Counted from the stretch's first letter, positions 19,765 to 31,030 are shown. The stretch is DNA of 64,000 nt from Candidatus Liminaster caballi (GCA_018065085.1 JAGHUA010000005.1:57837-121836), one strand, 5' to 3'. The notes: a model not told the origin generated them from the letters alone. Numbers and translations: made by a program.

Positions 19765-20811
19765 ATGCAGACTGCTATTTCCACTCTTCGCAATGCCCTC
19801 TGTCCTCTCTATGACGCAAGGGAGGTGAAGGCAATCACACGCCTTATCCTGGAGGACGTGTGCGGACTGACCTACACTGACATCGTGATGCGGGCAGACA
19901 GCCTCGTTCTGCCCGACGAACAGGCATCGGTGATCAATGCCTATGCCAAGCGTCTGGCAAATGGTGAACCCGTGCAGCACGTCATGGGCTATGCGTGGTT
20001 CTGTGGACGGAAATTCACCGTGAACAGTACGGTGCTGATTCCCCGTCCAGAGACCGAGGAACTTATCAACTGGATTGTTGACAACACAGTGAATAACTCT
20101 GTTGACAACAATGCTGGCAACGTGGTGGATAAGTCGGTTGATAACATTGTTGACAACACTGGTGTGATCACAGTGGACAACCCTGTTAACAAATACGTTG
20201 ATAACCCTGTTTATAACATTGTGGATATCGGTACAGGAAGCGGCTGTATCGCCATCAGTCTGGCTAAAGATATCAACAATTCACGAGTATTAGCAATAGA
20301 CTTATCAACAGAGGCGTTGAAAACTGCCGAAAGCAATGCTAACGCGCTGAATGCAAACAATGTTACGTTCTTGCATACTGACATTCTCAAATGGGAAAGC
20401 GAAGAATTTTCAACAAAGTTATCAACAGTGGCAGGTGGGAAAGACAAGAGAGGGAAAGGATACAAGGAAAGCAGAGAAGAAAGCAGAGACAAGAAGGCAT
20501 TTGATATCATTGTCAGTAACCCTCCGTATGTGTGCGATCGCGAGAAAGTGAATATGTCGGACAATGTGCTGAATCATGAACCGCATCTCGCTCTGTTTGT
20601 ACCCGACTCTGACCCTCTGCTCTTCTATCGCACAATAGCCCAGTTTGCACAGAACCACCTGCGCTCGGGCGGCAGTCTTTATTTTGAGATCAATGCCGCC
20701 TATGGACCACAGACCTGCCAGATGCTTAAAGATATGGGATTTGACAACGTCGAACTGCGACAGGATGTGACGGGAAGAGATAGGATGGTAAGAGGCGAAT
20801 GGAAGAATTGA
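19765..20811 (+). CDS. prmC: Peptide chain release factor N5-glutamine methyltransferase PrmC, with inserted low-complexity repeats
   Basis: RPETEELINW, VDIGTGSGCIAISLAKD, DIIVSNPPYV motifs; start placed at MQTAISTLRN. Confidence 0.93.
   Translation: MQTAISTLRNALCPLYDAREVKAITRLILEDVCGLTYTDIVMRADSLVLPDEQASVINAYAKRLANGEPVQHVMGYAWFCGRKFTVNSTVLIPRPETEELINWIVDNTVNNSVDNNAGNVVDKSVDNIVDNTGVITVDNPVNKYVDNPVYNIVDIGTGSGCIAISLAKDINNSRVLAIDLSTEALKTAESNANALNANNVTFLHTDILKWESEEFSTKLSTVAGGKDKRGKGYKESREESRDKKAFDIIVSNPPYVCDREKVNMSDNVLNHEPHLALFVPDSDPLLFYRTIAQFAQNHLRSGGSLYFEINAAYGPQTCQMLKDMGFDNVELRQDVTGRDRMVRGEWKN
20076..20222 (+). repeat. 12-nt (VDNx) tandem repeat expansion inside prmC
   Basis: gttgacaacaca gtgaataactct gttgacaacaat gctggcaacgtg gtggataagtcg gttgataacatt gttgacaacact ... 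gtggatatc. Confidence 0.9.
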
Positions 20812-20861
20812 CGGTTGATTATTAATGGTTGATGATTATTGGTTGATAATTGATAGCAACA

Positions 20862-21323
20862 ATGACTAAGGAACAAGCCCTGAACAAAGCGGCAGCATAC
20901 TGCGCTCATGCTGAGAGAGCCCCAAAGGACGTGGAACAGAAACTGCGTGACTGGGGCATGGATGACGATGATATGGATGATGTGATGAAACGTCTGCGCG
21001 ATGACCATTTCGTGGACGAGGAAAGATATGCACATGCGTTCATAAACGATAAGTTTGAATATGAACACTGGGGGCGTATTAAAATCGCCTTTGCCTTGCG
21101 ACAGAAAGGCATCAGCCAATCTCTGATCAACAACACCATGGACGATGTCATCGACCCTGAGAAATATGAAAACATCTTGCAAGACCTGCTGAAATCGAGA
21201 ATGAAAGGCATGGCACTACCTCTGGCTCAGAACGACCGCGCCAGACTCTTCCGCTTTGCCCAACAGAGAGGATTTGAATATGACATGATTATTGAGGCGG
21301 TAGGAAGAGTGAGTAAAATGTAA
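20862..21323 (+). CDS. recX: RecX family regulatory protein
   Basis: Start placed at MTKEQALNKAAAYCAHAERAPKDVEQKLRDWG; helical repeats YAHAFINDKFEYEHWGRIKIAFALRQKGI. Confidence 0.9.
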   Translation: MTKEQALNKAAAYCAHAERAPKDVEQKLRDWGMDDDDMDDVMKRLRDDHFVDEERYAHAFINDKFEYEHWGRIKIAFALRQKGISQSLINNTMDDVIDPEKYENILQDLLKSRMKGMALPLAQNDRARLFRFAQQRGFEYDMIIEAVGRVSKM

Positions 21324-21371
21324 TGAGGAATGAGGAAAGAGGAAAGAATAAAGAATAAAGAGCAAAGAGTA

Positions 21372-22040
21372 ATGAGGAAAGTGATCACGACGAACTTGCA
21401 TTGTGCAGTATGCAGGAAAGAGCTCGTAGAGGGCGAGGATGGAATCTGCGTGTATTGTTATATGTCGATGCCGAGAACGCATGCCGCAGAGCCTCAGAAT
21501 GCACTCTGGAGCCGTCTGTGCGGACAGGTCAGCTTCGAGCATGCTACAGCCTTGTTCTATTATCAGAGGAACAGTCCTTTTTCGCGTGCAGTAGCATCGG
21601 CAAAATATGATGACAGACCATGGTGTAATGAAGTGCTGACCGATCTGTTGGTCAAGGAACTGGACGGCAGCGGATGGCCGTTCGATATAGACGTGATTGT
21701 GCCCGTTCCGCTGCATCTGTTGCGTCTCATCGGACGTGGATACAACCAAGTGCAACCTATAGCCAATACACTCGGAAAGAGATGGCACCTACCCGTGGTC
21801 AGGAATGTGCTGATAAAGAAAAAATATGTGAGATCGCAGGTAGGACGCGGACAGAACGAACGCACAGAAGCCGAACGGGGAGCTTTCGCCACACTGTTCG
21901 GATCAAGACTTAAGGGAAAACACGTACTGCTGGTCGATGACGTATGCACCACCGGTTCAACATTGGTATCATGCGCAGATGAACTGCTCAAGATACCAGG
22001 AACCAGGGTATCGGTGCTGACGCTGGCAGTAACAATCTAA
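21372..22040 (+). CDS. ComF family phosphoribosyltransferase-like protein
   Basis: N-terminal CxxC...CxxC zinc-like motif, GRGYNQVQPIA, KHVLLVDDVCTTGSTLVSCA PRPP loop. Confidence 0.92.
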   Translation: MRKVITTNLHCAVCRKELVEGEDGICVYCYMSMPRTHAAEPQNALWSRLCGQVSFEHATALFYYQRNSPFSRAVASAKYDDRPWCNEVLTDLLVKELDGSGWPFDIDVIVPVPLHLLRLIGRGYNQVQPIANTLGKRWHLPVVRNVLIKKKYVRSQVGRGQNERTEAERGAFATLFGSRLKGKHVLLVDDVCTTGSTLVSCADELLKIPGTRVSVLTLAVTI

Positions 22041-22062
22041 ACTGCAAATGCAGAGCTAATAG

Positions 22063-22680
22063 TTAGGCTGGCAATTCTTTCAGGTAGCTGACAAGTTCTC
22101 CAACCGCAAGAGCACGGTGAGACATAGTATTCTTCTGATCGAGGCTCATCTCAGCAAAGGTCTCGGTGTGACCCTGAGGACGGAAGATCGGATCGTAGCC
22201 AAATCCGCCATCGCCATGACGCTCGGCAGTGATTTCGCCACGGCAGACGCCCTCAAACTCGACCGTATTGCCATCGAGCATGAGGACGATGACAGTGCGG
22301 AACTGGGCAGAACGGTCGCTTGTGATATGCGACATGCGACGGAGCAGTTTGTCCATATTGGCAGCCGAGTCGTGGTCATATCCCTCATCGTTGGCATATC
22401 GGGCAGAATAGACTCCCGGCTCCATGCCAAGGGCACGCACCTCAAGTCCGCTGTCGTCGGCGAAACAGTCATAGCCATAGTGAACCTTGACATACTCGGC
22501 CTTCTGCAAGGCATTGCCGGCAAACGTAGAAGCAGTCTCGGGGATATCGTCATGACAACCGATATCTGACAACGAAAGAATCTCGAACCGCGATGCAATT
22601 TCCTCTCCAAACGAACGAAGCACATTGCGCACTTCCTCAATCTTATGCCTATTGTTGGTGGCAAATACTAATTTTTTCAT
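22063..22680 (-). CDS. rdgB: RdgB/HAM1 XTP/dITP diphosphatase
   Basis: [50 protein letters not shown] motifs; start placed at 22680. Confidence 0.96.
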   Translation of the reverse strand: MKKLVFATNNRHKIEEVRNVLRSFGEEIASRFEILSLSDIGCHDDIPETASTFAGNALQKAEYVKVHYGYDCFADDSGLEVRALGMEPGVYSARYANDEGYDHDSAANMDKLLRRMSHITSDRSAQFRTVIVLMLDGNTVEFEGVCRGEITAERHGDGGFGYDPIFRPQGHTETFAEMSLDQKNTMSHRALAVGELVSYLKELPA

Positions 22681-22807
22681 GTGTGCAAAGGTAGTGCTTT
22701 TTTCGCAAATTGACAAAAAAATCACCAGTGTTTTCAAAAAATTATACGCATTTTCTTGCATATTCAACTAAAATGACCTATCTTTGCAGTTGTAATACAT
22801 TAGTCAT

Positions 22808-25800
22808 ATGCTAAAAATCACCAAAGCATCGGCTGGATCAGGAAAAACACACCTTCTCGCCGGATTCTACATCGAACTGCTGTTCCGCAACGAACTGACT
22901 CCCTCGCTCGAAGGAAGAGATCTCCAATTTGACGAGATTCTGGCCGTAACATTCACCAACAAGGCCACAGCCGAGATGAAAAAGCGCATCGTGGAAGACA
23001 TCTATACACTGAGTCAGAATCCAACAGAATCGCCATACTACAAGCAACTGAAGGCGGCAGGTGAGAACGGCAAGGCGCCATCGGACGAGACCATCAAAAA
23101 ACGCGCTCACGGCATCCTGACGCAAATGCTCAATGACTATTCGGACCTTCATATATCCACGATCGACAGTTTCTTCCAGCGTGTGCTGAAAAGCTTCGCC
23201 CATGAACTGAGCGTGCAGGGTAACTACGAGCTCGAACTCGATTCAGACTCGGTGCTCGACCATGCCGTGAGTGATTTCATGCTGGGCCTGGATACGGACA
23301 ATTCAGGCACATTCGGCTGGATGCTTGAGTTCAATAAATACATTCTGAAGGACGGCAAGAAATGGTCGCTCCACAATGAACTCAAGAGACTGGCTAAGGT
23401 TCTTACCAGCGAGGACTACCAGAAGAACTACGAGCGAATCAAGGCATTCACCTCTGACAAAAAGGCAATGGACGACTACATCAAATTGGTGAACGAGACC
23501 ATCAGCCAATGGAGAAGAGACTTCAAGGCCATCGGCAGGGAAGGAACGAAAGCCCTTATGGAATGGGACAACGGCAGCCTTGACAAATTCAACGGGAAAA
23601 GCAGATGCCCATTTGCACATTTTGCCAAGTGGGAAAAAGGACAGACCACTGATGTAAAAAAGGACAACATCACGAAATGGGCCGAAGACTCGGAAGCATG
23701 GTTCAGCGCGGGAAAGAACAGCAAGAAGGGTGCTGCGACCTCATCGATGCCAGAGGAGTTGAAAGACCGTCTGCAGAAAGCCCTGAATGACGGCATCAGT
23801 CATCAGACCGGAGATGCCCACCGCGACTATCTGTCGGCACTGGCAATCAAAAAGAATTTCTATCAGCTTTGCCTTCTGATTAAACTGGAGGAGGCTGCCG
23901 AGGCATACTGCGAACGTCAAGGTGTGCGCCTGCTATCTAACACAACACAGCTGCTCAACGCCCTTATCGGCAAAGAAAAGGCTCCGTTTGTCTATGAGAA
24001 AACAGGCACAAGCATTGTGAGCTATATGATAGATGAGTTTCAGGACACGTCGGAGATGCAGTGGAACAATTTCCGTCCTCTGCTGGCCGACTCGCTGGAC
24101 AATGGCAACAGGAACCTCATCGTGGGCGATGTGAAACAGAGCATCTATCGCTGGCGCAACGGAAACTGGGAACTGCTGAACCATAAGGTAGAGGAATATT
24201 TCAGAGCCCATCTGCTCGAAGGCAAGACACACACGCTGGATGAGAACTGGCGCTCGGATCATGCCATTATAGATTTCAACAATGCATTCTTTAAGTTTGC
24301 CACCGAGGAAATCGACGGCGATGCCAGCGGGCTGGATATGAGTCTCGTCAGCGGGATTTACAGTGACGTGGAGCAGAAAGTATCGGATGCGCGATCATCA
24401 ATAAAACAGGGAAATGTCTATTACATGCCACTCGGCAGTGGCAACGAGAAGAAGGCCGAAATGATCGACATCGCCATGAAGAACCTGCCGATGGTGGTCA
24501 TTGGCATGCAGAAGAAAGGATACCAGGCAAAAGACATACTCATCCTCTGCCGCCAAAAGGATGAATGCCAGAGATGCGCCGAGTCGCTGCTCGCATATCA
24601 CAATGAACATCCAGACACAAAGTGGAACTTCGACATCATCACTGGAGAGGCTCTGAAACTGGGCAGCAGGAATTCAGTAATGGCAATCATCAACATGATG
24701 TATTCACTTAAGGAACCGAAATCGGAATATCGCCGCTGCGTGGCTGCATGTTCGTTGTTGGCTCTCCGTGGCATGGATATGGGCGATGCCATTGCCCTGT
24801 ATACCGCACAGCCAGAATGCATGACCGACATATCAGGATTGGCAAGTCTGCCGCTTTATGAGATAGCCGAACGCCTGGAACGGCTCCTTCCTGATGAGGT
24901 GAGGACCAGCGATCGCTGTTTCCTGCTTGCCTTGCGCGACATGGTACTCGATTTCTGCAAAAAACAGGGTCCATCGCTCGTCGATTTCCTGGCCTGGTGG
25001 GAACAGCGCGGATGCACAAAGAGCGTGACTACGCCTGAGGGACACAATGCCATCCGTATCATGACCATACACCAGAGTAAGGGCCTAGGTGAAAAGGTAG
25101 TGATTCTGCCTTTCATCGAAGGCTCGCTCGGCATCGATGCATACCACAGCCCTTTGCTGTGGTGCGTACCAAGGGATGGCAAACTCAAAAGCGAAGGTCT
25201 TGTTCTGCCTATACTCGCCACATCCGACCTGAAGGACACAATCTTCCATGATGACTACCAGGAGGAATACCGGCGTAATGTGACCGACAATCTGAACGTA
25301 GTCTATGTGGCATTCACCCGCGCCAAGAACGAGATGATAATCATGTCGCCAAAGGTAAAGCCAGACAAAGGCCAGGGTACGATAGAAAAATATATCGAGG
25401 ACTTTGCATCGAACAATAATTACAAACATCTGGTCAAAGAACTCAAACTCGATGATATTGAGAATGATGAGGCCAAAAATGACGCGAAAGGCGGAGCCGA
25501 TGACAAAGCGAAGGATGACAGCAATGGAAAGGCTGGCAGCAAAAGCAAAAACTGGCCAAAACCGAAGACATTAGCCACACGACAGGAGGATCTTTTCGAG
25601 AACGTGGAATGCGCTCCTGTACTCATGGTAAAAGAAAGCGACTACGCGCCCATATCAGGACCTGTAGCGCGCGGAAACACATTGCATGATGCATTGTCCG
25701 CCATCGTCAGTTTGGACAGCATAGAAGAGCCCGTACGCCAACTGTTCACCTCGGGACGAAGCGAGCTCCATGGCATGACTTTGGATGAAGTACTGCAGAC

Positions 25801-26098
25801 TGTCAGACAACTGCTGAACCGAAAAGAGGTAGGCGAATGGTTCAGCCCGGAGAACACAGTGCTCAACGAACGCAACATTGTAACAGTCTCGACCCACACA
25901 CAGCGTCCTGACCGCATCGTCATCACACCGGATAACCGCGCCATCGTCATCGACTATAAGACTGGAGCCGAGCACGAAAGCAAGCATAAGAAACAGGTTG
26001 CATACTACATGAAACTGCTCAGCCAGATGGGATTCGGCAATGTGGAGGGATATCTACTGTATCTCGAACCGTTCAAGATTGAGCAGGTAACGCAGTGA
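22808..26098 (+). CDS. UvrD/AddA-like helicase-nuclease (RecB-like exonuclease/helicase)
   Basis: KASAGSGKTHLLAGFY Walker A, IDEFQDTSEMQWNNF, VKQSIYRWRNG, TIHQSKGLGEKVVILP, VAFTRAKNEMII, C-terminal VIDYKTGAEHESKHKKQVAYY nuclease motif. Confidence 0.95.
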   Translation: MLKITKASAGSGKTHLLAGFYIELLFRNELTPSLEGRDLQFDEILAVTFTNKATAEMKKRIVEDIYTLSQNPTESPYYKQLKAAGENGKAPSDETIKKRAHGILTQMLNDYSDLHISTIDSFFQRVLKSFAHELSVQGNYELELDSDSVLDHAVSDFMLGLDTDNSGTFGWMLEFNKYILKDGKKWSLHNELKRLAKVLTSEDYQKNYERIKAFTSDKKAMDDYIKLVNETISQWRRDFKAIGREGTKALMEWDNGSLDKFNGKSRCPFAHFAKWEKGQTTDVKKDNITKWAEDSEAWFSAGKNSKKGAATSSMPEELKDRLQKALNDGISHQTGDAHRDYLSALAIKKNFYQLCLLIKLEEAAEAYCERQGVRLLSNTTQLLNALIGKEKAPFVYEKTGTSIVSYMIDEFQDTSEMQWNNFRPLLADSLDNGNRNLIVGDVKQSIYRWRNGNWELLNHKVEEYFRAHLLEGKTHTLDENWRSDHAIIDFNNAFFKFATEEIDGDASGLDMSLVSGIYSDVEQKVSDARSSIKQGNVYYMPLGSGNEKKAEMIDIAMKNLPMVVIGMQKKGYQAKDILILCRQKDECQRCAESLLAYHNEHPDTKWNFDIITGEALKLGSRNSVMAIINMMYSLKEPKSEYRRCVAACSLLALRGMDMGDAIALYTAQPECMTDISGLASLPLYEIAERLERLLPDEVRTSDRCFLLALRDMVLDFCKKQGPSLVDFLAWWEQRGCTKSVTTPEGHNAIRIMTIHQSKGLGEKVVILPFIEGSLGIDAYHSPLLWCVPRDGKLKSEGLVLPILATSDLKDTIFHDDYQEEYRRNVTDNLNVVYVAFTRAKNEMIIMSPKVKPDKGQGTIEKYIEDFASNNNYKHLVKELKLDDIENDEAKNDAKGGADDKAKDDSNGKAGSKSKNWPKPKTLATRQEDLFENVECAPVLMVKESDYAPISGPVARGNTLHDALSAIVSLDSIEEPVRQLFTSGRSELHGMTLDEVLQTVRQLLNRKEVGEWFSPENTVLNERNIVTVSTHTQRPDRIVITPDNRAIVIDYKTGAEHESKHKKQVAYYMKLLSQMGFGNVEGYLLYLEPFKIEQVTQ

Positions 26099-26158
26099 CC
26101 CACTCGCTGACCGATCGGTCATTCCGGCCATATAACCGGACTTGATGCTGACCGTAAC

Positions 26159-26212
26159 GTGCATTTCAGGTACTTTTAAAAGAAAAATTGCCTGGAATGC
26201 ACATATTTTTTC
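26159..26212 (+). terminator. Rho-independent terminator-like hairpin
   Basis: GTGCATTTCAGG ... CCTGGAATGCAC 12-bp stem (one G-U) followed by a T-rich tract. Confidence 0.75.
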
Positions 26213-26319
26213 CTTTTTTGTACCATATCATAGATAATTTTATTATCTTTGCCCGCGTAATATGCGTTTTACTATTGCGCAACACAACAAAACAATATAA
26301 TCAACAATCATATAAAACT

Positions 26320-27969
26320 ATGGCAACCGTAGAATTCAAGTATGCTCCGATGTTCCAGCTTGGAAAGGACGAGACAGAGTATTACCTTCTGACCAAGGAA
26401 GGCGTAAGCGTGAGCGAGTTTGAAGGAACTCCAATCCTCAAGGTTACACCAGAGGCTTTGACCCGCATGACCAATCAGGCATTCCGTGATGTGAGCTTCC
26501 TGCTCCGTCGCAGCCACAACGAACAGGTGGCCAAGATCCTGCGCGATCCAGAGGCTTCGGACAATGACAAGTACGTGGCTCTGACCTTCCTGCGCAATGC
26601 AGAAATCGCTGCCAAAGGCAAGCTGCCTCTCTGTCAGGACACAGGCACAGCCATCGTTCACGGCGAGAAGGGACAGCAGGTATGGACAGGTTTTGAGGAC
26701 GAAGAGGCTATTGCCAAGGGCGTCTTCAAGACTTACACCGAGGAAAACCTCCGCTACTCACAGAATGCACCTCTCAACATGTACGACGAGGTCAACACCA
26801 AGTGCAATCTCCCAGCTCAGATCGACATCGAGGCTACACACGGCATGGAATACCGTTTCCTTATGGTCACAAAGGGCGGCGGTTCGGCCAACAAGACATA
26901 TCTCTATCAAGAAACAAAGGCCCGTATCCAAAACCCAGGCACCCTCATCCCATTTCTCGTTGAGAAGATGAAGAGCCTCGGCACCGCTGCCTGCCCTCCT
27001 TACCATATTGCCATCGTTATCGGCGGCACATCGGCTGAGAAGAACCTTCTCACCGTCAAGCTGGCATCGACACACTACTATGACTCACTGCCGACCACAG
27101 GCGATGAGACCGGACGTGCATTCCGCGACGTCGCCCTTGAGGAACAGCTCCTGCAGGAGGCCTATAAGATCGGTCTCGGCGCACAGTTCGGCGGCAAATA
27201 TATGGCACATGACGTACGCGTAATACGTCTGCCTCGCCACGGTGCTTCTTGTCCTATCGGTCTCGGCGTTTCATGCTCGGCCGACCGCAACATCAAGTGT
27301 AAGATCAATAAGGACGGTATCTGGATTGAGAAGATGGACGACAAACCATACGAACTCATCCCAGAGGAACTGCGCAATGCAGGTGAGGGCGATGCAGTGA
27401 AGATCGACCTCAACCAGCCAATGGCCGATGTCTGCAAGATCCTGACCAAGTATCCTATCGGCACTCGCCTTTCGCTCAACGGCACCATCATCGTTGGTCG
27501 CGACATAGCCCATGCCAAGCTCAAGGCCCGTCTCGACGCCGGTGAGGGTATGCCTCAGTATATGAAGGATCACCCTGTTTATTACGCCGGTCCTGCCAAG
27601 ACTCCTGCCGGCATGGCCTGCGGTTCAATGGGTCCAACCACTGCCGGTCGTATGGATCCATACGTTTATGAGTTCCAGGACAACGGCGGTTCTATGATTA
27701 TGCTTGCCAAAGGCAACCGCAGCATCGATGTTACTAACGCGTGCAAGGATCACGGCGGCTTCTATCTCGGTTCTATCGGCGGTCCTGCCGCCATCCTGGC
27801 CCAGAACAACATTAAGTCTATCGAGTGCGTCGAGTATCCAGAACTCGGCATGGAAGCCATCTGGAAGATCGAGGTTGAGAACTTCCCTGCCTTCATCCTC
27901 GTCGATGACAAGGGCAATGACTTCTTCAAACAGCTCAAGCCAAATCCTAACTGCACAATACTGAAGTAA
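26320..27969 (+). CDS. fumA: Class I fumarate hydratase (Fe-S)
   Basis: Start [60 protein letters not shown] motifs. Confidence 0.95.
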   Translation: MATVEFKYAPMFQLGKDETEYYLLTKEGVSVSEFEGTPILKVTPEALTRMTNQAFRDVSFLLRRSHNEQVAKILRDPEASDNDKYVALTFLRNAEIAAKGKLPLCQDTGTAIVHGEKGQQVWTGFEDEEAIAKGVFKTYTEENLRYSQNAPLNMYDEVNTKCNLPAQIDIEATHGMEYRFLMVTKGGGSANKTYLYQETKARIQNPGTLIPFLVEKMKSLGTAACPPYHIAIVIGGTSAEKNLLTVKLASTHYYDSLPTTGDETGRAFRDVALEEQLLQEAYKIGLGAQFGGKYMAHDVRVIRLPRHGASCPIGLGVSCSADRNIKCKINKDGIWIEKMDDKPYELIPEELRNAGEGDAVKIDLNQPMADVCKILTKYPIGTRLSLNGTIIVGRDIAHAKLKARLDAGEGMPQYMKDHPVYYAGPAKTPAGMACGSMGPTTAGRMDPYVYEFQDNGGSMIMLAKGNRSIDVTNACKDHGGFYLGSIGGPAAILAQNNIKSIECVEYPELGMEAIWKIEVENFPAFILVDDKGNDFFKQLKPNPNCTILK

Positions 27970-28631
27970 TGAAGATCGACAACGGACTACACGTAACACT
28001 GCAATACACCCTCACCGGCTGGGAACAGCCGGAAGAGGGTATGCAGCCAGAGATTGAAGATATTGAGAAGACAACCGACGAGCGCCCATTCCGCTTTATC
28101 TATGGCGTGGGTATGCTCATCCCTGCTTTCGAGGCCCAGATTGCCGGCAAGGAACCTGGAGACACTTTTGACTTCGTGCTCGAACCTAAGGATGCTTACG
28201 GCGAGTATGATGAGAAAGCACTGCAGCAGGTCAAGATTCCTATGAAGGAACTGCGCGATGGCGGTTTTCCAATGGAGTTTGTCAAGGTTGGCAGTTCATT
28301 GCCTCTTCAGAACAACAACGGTGAGATCATGCAGAGCGAGATTACAGCCGTAGGTAAGGACGAGGTGACCTGTCAGATCGACTTCAACGCTCCTCTGGCT
28401 GGGATGTATCTCCATTTTGTCGGTTCCATTCAGGACGTACATGTTCCTACCGAGGACGATAAGAAAGAGTACATGAAGCAGATGACCGGCGAGGCACAAT
28501 GTCACTGCGGTGGCGGTTGCGGAGGCGGAAACTGCGGAGGCAACTGTGGCGACTGCGGCAAGGAATGCGGCAAAGACTGCGATGGCGAACATCACGGTCA
28601 TGGCGGCGGTTGTGGACATTGCCACCACTGA
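27969..28631 (+). CDS. slyD: FKBP-type peptidyl-prolyl isomerase, SlyD-like, with His/Cys-rich metal-binding tail
   Basis: [37 protein letters not shown]; tail [42 protein letters not shown]; start overlaps fumarase stop (TAATG). Confidence 0.93.
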   Translation: MKIDNGLHVTLQYTLTGWEQPEEGMQPEIEDIEKTTDERPFRFIYGVGMLIPAFEAQIAGKEPGDTFDFVLEPKDAYGEYDEKALQQVKIPMKELRDGGFPMEFVKVGSSLPLQNNNGEIMQSEITAVGKDEVTCQIDFNAPLAGMYLHFVGSIQDVHVPTEDDKKEYMKQMTGEAQCHCGGGCGGGNCGGNCGDCGKECGKDCDGEHHGHGGGCGHCHH

Positions 28632-28666
28632 TAACGATTCACTCTTCACACATTCATCCCAACGCA

Positions 28667-29746
28667 TTGAATACATTCGGAAAACTATACACACTGACCA
28701 CCTTCGGCGAGAGCCATGGCGTGGCTGTAGGAGGCATCATCGACGGAATGCCAGCCGGCATCGAAGTTGACGAGACTTTCCTGCAGAACGAGATGGCACG
28801 CCGCCGTCCGGGTCAGTCAGCCCTTACCACAGGTCGACAGGAACAGGATCATGTGGAGATTCTAAGCGGTGTGTTCGAAGGACGCACCACAGGTACTCCA
28901 ATAGGATTTGAGGTACGCAACAGCAATCAGCATTCGCAGGACTACGAGAACATGCGCAATGTCTATCGTCCGTCACATGCCGACTTTACATACCAGATGA
29001 AATACGGCATACGCGACCATCGTGGCGGCGGACGCAGCAGCGCACGCGAGACTCTTAGCCGTGTCGTGGGCGGAGCCTTTGCCAAGATGGCTTTACGCAA
29101 GTGGGGCATTCAGGTGACAGCCTATACATCACAGGTGGGCGATATCCGTCTGGATGATGACTATACGCACTATGACCTCAGCCTTACCGAACAGAACGCC
29201 GTCCGTTGCCCTGACCCGGTCAAAGCACAGCAGATGGCCGAACTCATTGCTCAGGTCAAAGCTGATGGCGATACCATCGGAGGAGTTATCTCTTGCGTCA
29301 TAACCGGTGTACCATGCGGATTGGGCGAACCGTGCTTCGACAAACTCCATGCCCAGCTCGGTGCCGCAATGCTCGGCATCAACGCCTGCAAGGGATTTGA
29401 CTATGGTATGGGCTTTGCTGACTGCGGACGCCGTGGCAGCGAGATGATCGACCTTTTCGCAACAGACAGTGACAACCAGCAGGTAAGCACACTCACCAAC
29501 CATTCAGGAGGCATTCAGGGCGGTATCAGCAATGGTATGCCGATCTGCTTCCGTTGTGCATTCAAACCTGTAGCCACCCTGCTGCAACCCGTCCCAACCA
29601 TCAACCGTGACCTCGAACCTACCACACTGGAGGTACGAGGACGTCATGACCCATGCGTATTGCCACGTGCAGTACCTATCGTCGAGGCTATGGCAGCGAT
29701 GGTCATTCTCGACAATCTTATCATCAGCGGCAAATGCAACAGATAA
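28667..29746 (+). CDS. aroC: Chorismate synthase, probable TTG start
   Basis: [30 protein letters not shown] and [12 protein letters not shown]; the codon before NTFGK is TTG at 28667-28669; nearest in-frame ATGs lie inside slyD. Confidence 0.92.
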   Translation: MNTFGKLYTLTTFGESHGVAVGGIIDGMPAGIEVDETFLQNEMARRRPGQSALTTGRQEQDHVEILSGVFEGRTTGTPIGFEVRNSNQHSQDYENMRNVYRPSHADFTYQMKYGIRDHRGGGRSSARETLSRVVGGAFAKMALRKWGIQVTAYTSQVGDIRLDDDYTHYDLSLTEQNAVRCPDPVKAQQMAELIAQVKADGDTIGGVISCVITGVPCGLGEPCFDKLHAQLGAAMLGINACKGFDYGMGFADCGRRGSEMIDLFATDSDNQQVSTLTNHSGGIQGGISNGMPICFRCAFKPVATLLQPVPTINRDLEPTTLEVRGRHDPCVLPRAVPIVEAMAAMVILDNLIISGKCNR

Positions 29747-30969
29747 AGATCCATTCGGCATTCATTGCCATTATCATAGCGCTCACACTTCTATGTGCCT
29801 GCCATGACAGGCACAGTGGACCGACATTCGTCTCGAAGTCTGCCCATACATTACTTATATATATAGAAGGAGACAACTCTCTGTCGCACTATGCTGATAT
29901 CAACATACGCAGCTGCATGGATGGTCTGCTCAAGAGCGACAACCCACTCAATCTTGTTGTATATAAGGACAACAACTCCGGCAAGCCTGCACTGTTCCAG
30001 CTCAAGAGGTCATCGCACAACGCTTCGAAGATCGATACTGTTTATATCCAGCGCTGGACAGATGATATTGACTCGTCATCGCCTGAAGTCATCTCCGAGG
30101 TTATAAACATGGCTTTCAGCAAGTTCGATGCCGATGTGAGGGGCATTGACTTCTGGAGCCACGGCATGTCATGGATTCCATCCGATTCCTATAAGCCATC
30201 ACGCATGAAGACCTATTTTGGTCAGGATGGCAATAACTACACCGAACTGTGGGATCTGCGCCGTGCTCTCGAACAGGTGTCCTACCCTGTTGACTATCTA
30301 ATGTTCGATGCCTGTCACATGGCAACGGCCGAGGTGCTCTACGAATTGCGCAACACATGCCAGTACATCCTTGCCAGTCCCACAGAGATTATGGGCGATG
30401 GCTTTCCCTACGCAGACATGCTTTCAGCCCTGAGTGACGCACAGACTCCCGACCAGCTTCTGCCAAGTCTGCAAAACGCGTATGAGTGGTTTGCATCAGC
30501 ATACAGCGACAACGGCACGTTCTCACTTCTCTCAACTGATGGAGCAGAGGAACTCTATGATGCCTGTCGCGACATCTACCGCAATGCCGACGTCACGGCT
30601 AAAGCCGAAGATGCACAGTATGTATCAGAGTCGATCCAACGTTACGGTCGCAAGCGCACGTATGCGCTCTATTATTTCCACGATGCACTCGATTGGGGCA
30701 ATAACTATAATCCAAGACAGAGCGAAGACGACATAGCCCGGGCCACAGCCCTGCGCAATGCCATTGAGCGTTGTGTGTTACGCAGCTACTACAGTCGCAG
30801 GTTCACCGATGGCAAGGAGTCGCTGACCATCATCAATTGTTGCGGTCTGGCCCTCAGCGTACCTGAGATCTGGCCTCTTACAGAGACTCTCACCAATAAC
30901 AAAGGTGAAATAGTCAAGACGGCAGCCGAGCTCAACGATGCCTACACCCACCTGCAGTGGCAGCTTTGA
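29734..30969 (+). CDS. Clostripain (C11) family peptidase, lipoprotein
   Basis: Lipobox [18 protein letters not shown] and [20 protein letters not shown] (catalytic H and C). Confidence 0.88.
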   Translation: MQQIKIHSAFIAIIIALTLLCACHDRHSGPTFVSKSAHTLLIYIEGDNSLSHYADINIRSCMDGLLKSDNPLNLVVYKDNNSGKPALFQLKRSSHNASKIDTVYIQRWTDDIDSSSPEVISEVINMAFSKFDADVRGIDFWSHGMSWIPSDSYKPSRMKTYFGQDGNNYTELWDLRRALEQVSYPVDYLMFDACHMATAEVLYELRNTCQYILASPTEIMGDGFPYADMLSALSDAQTPDQLLPSLQNAYEWFASAYSDNGTFSLLSTDGAEELYDACRDIYRNADVTAKAEDAQYVSESIQRYGRKRTYALYYFHDALDWGNNYNPRQSEDDIARATALRNAIERCVLRSYYSRRFTDGKESLTIINCCGLALSVPEIWPLTETLTNNKGEIVKTAAELNDAYTHLQWQL

Positions 30970-31030
30970 GCAAAAAAAAGATACTTGGAAAAGAAACCAA
31001 ATATCCAACCGACTGTTTAAAACGAAAAAA

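Noticed and set aside
20076-20430. Cluster of DnaA boxes (TTATCAACA/TTATCCACC-like 9-mers) in prmC
   Set aside because: The 9-mers follow from the VDN codon repeat (gttgataac/gtggataag) and mostly mismatch TTATNCACA; no origin-type neighbours.
22808-26098. Helicase-nuclease as a defence gene
   Set aside because: Motifs fit the housekeeping AddA/RecB-like recombination helicase of Bacteroidetes; absence of an adjacent addB is not enough to argue otherwise.
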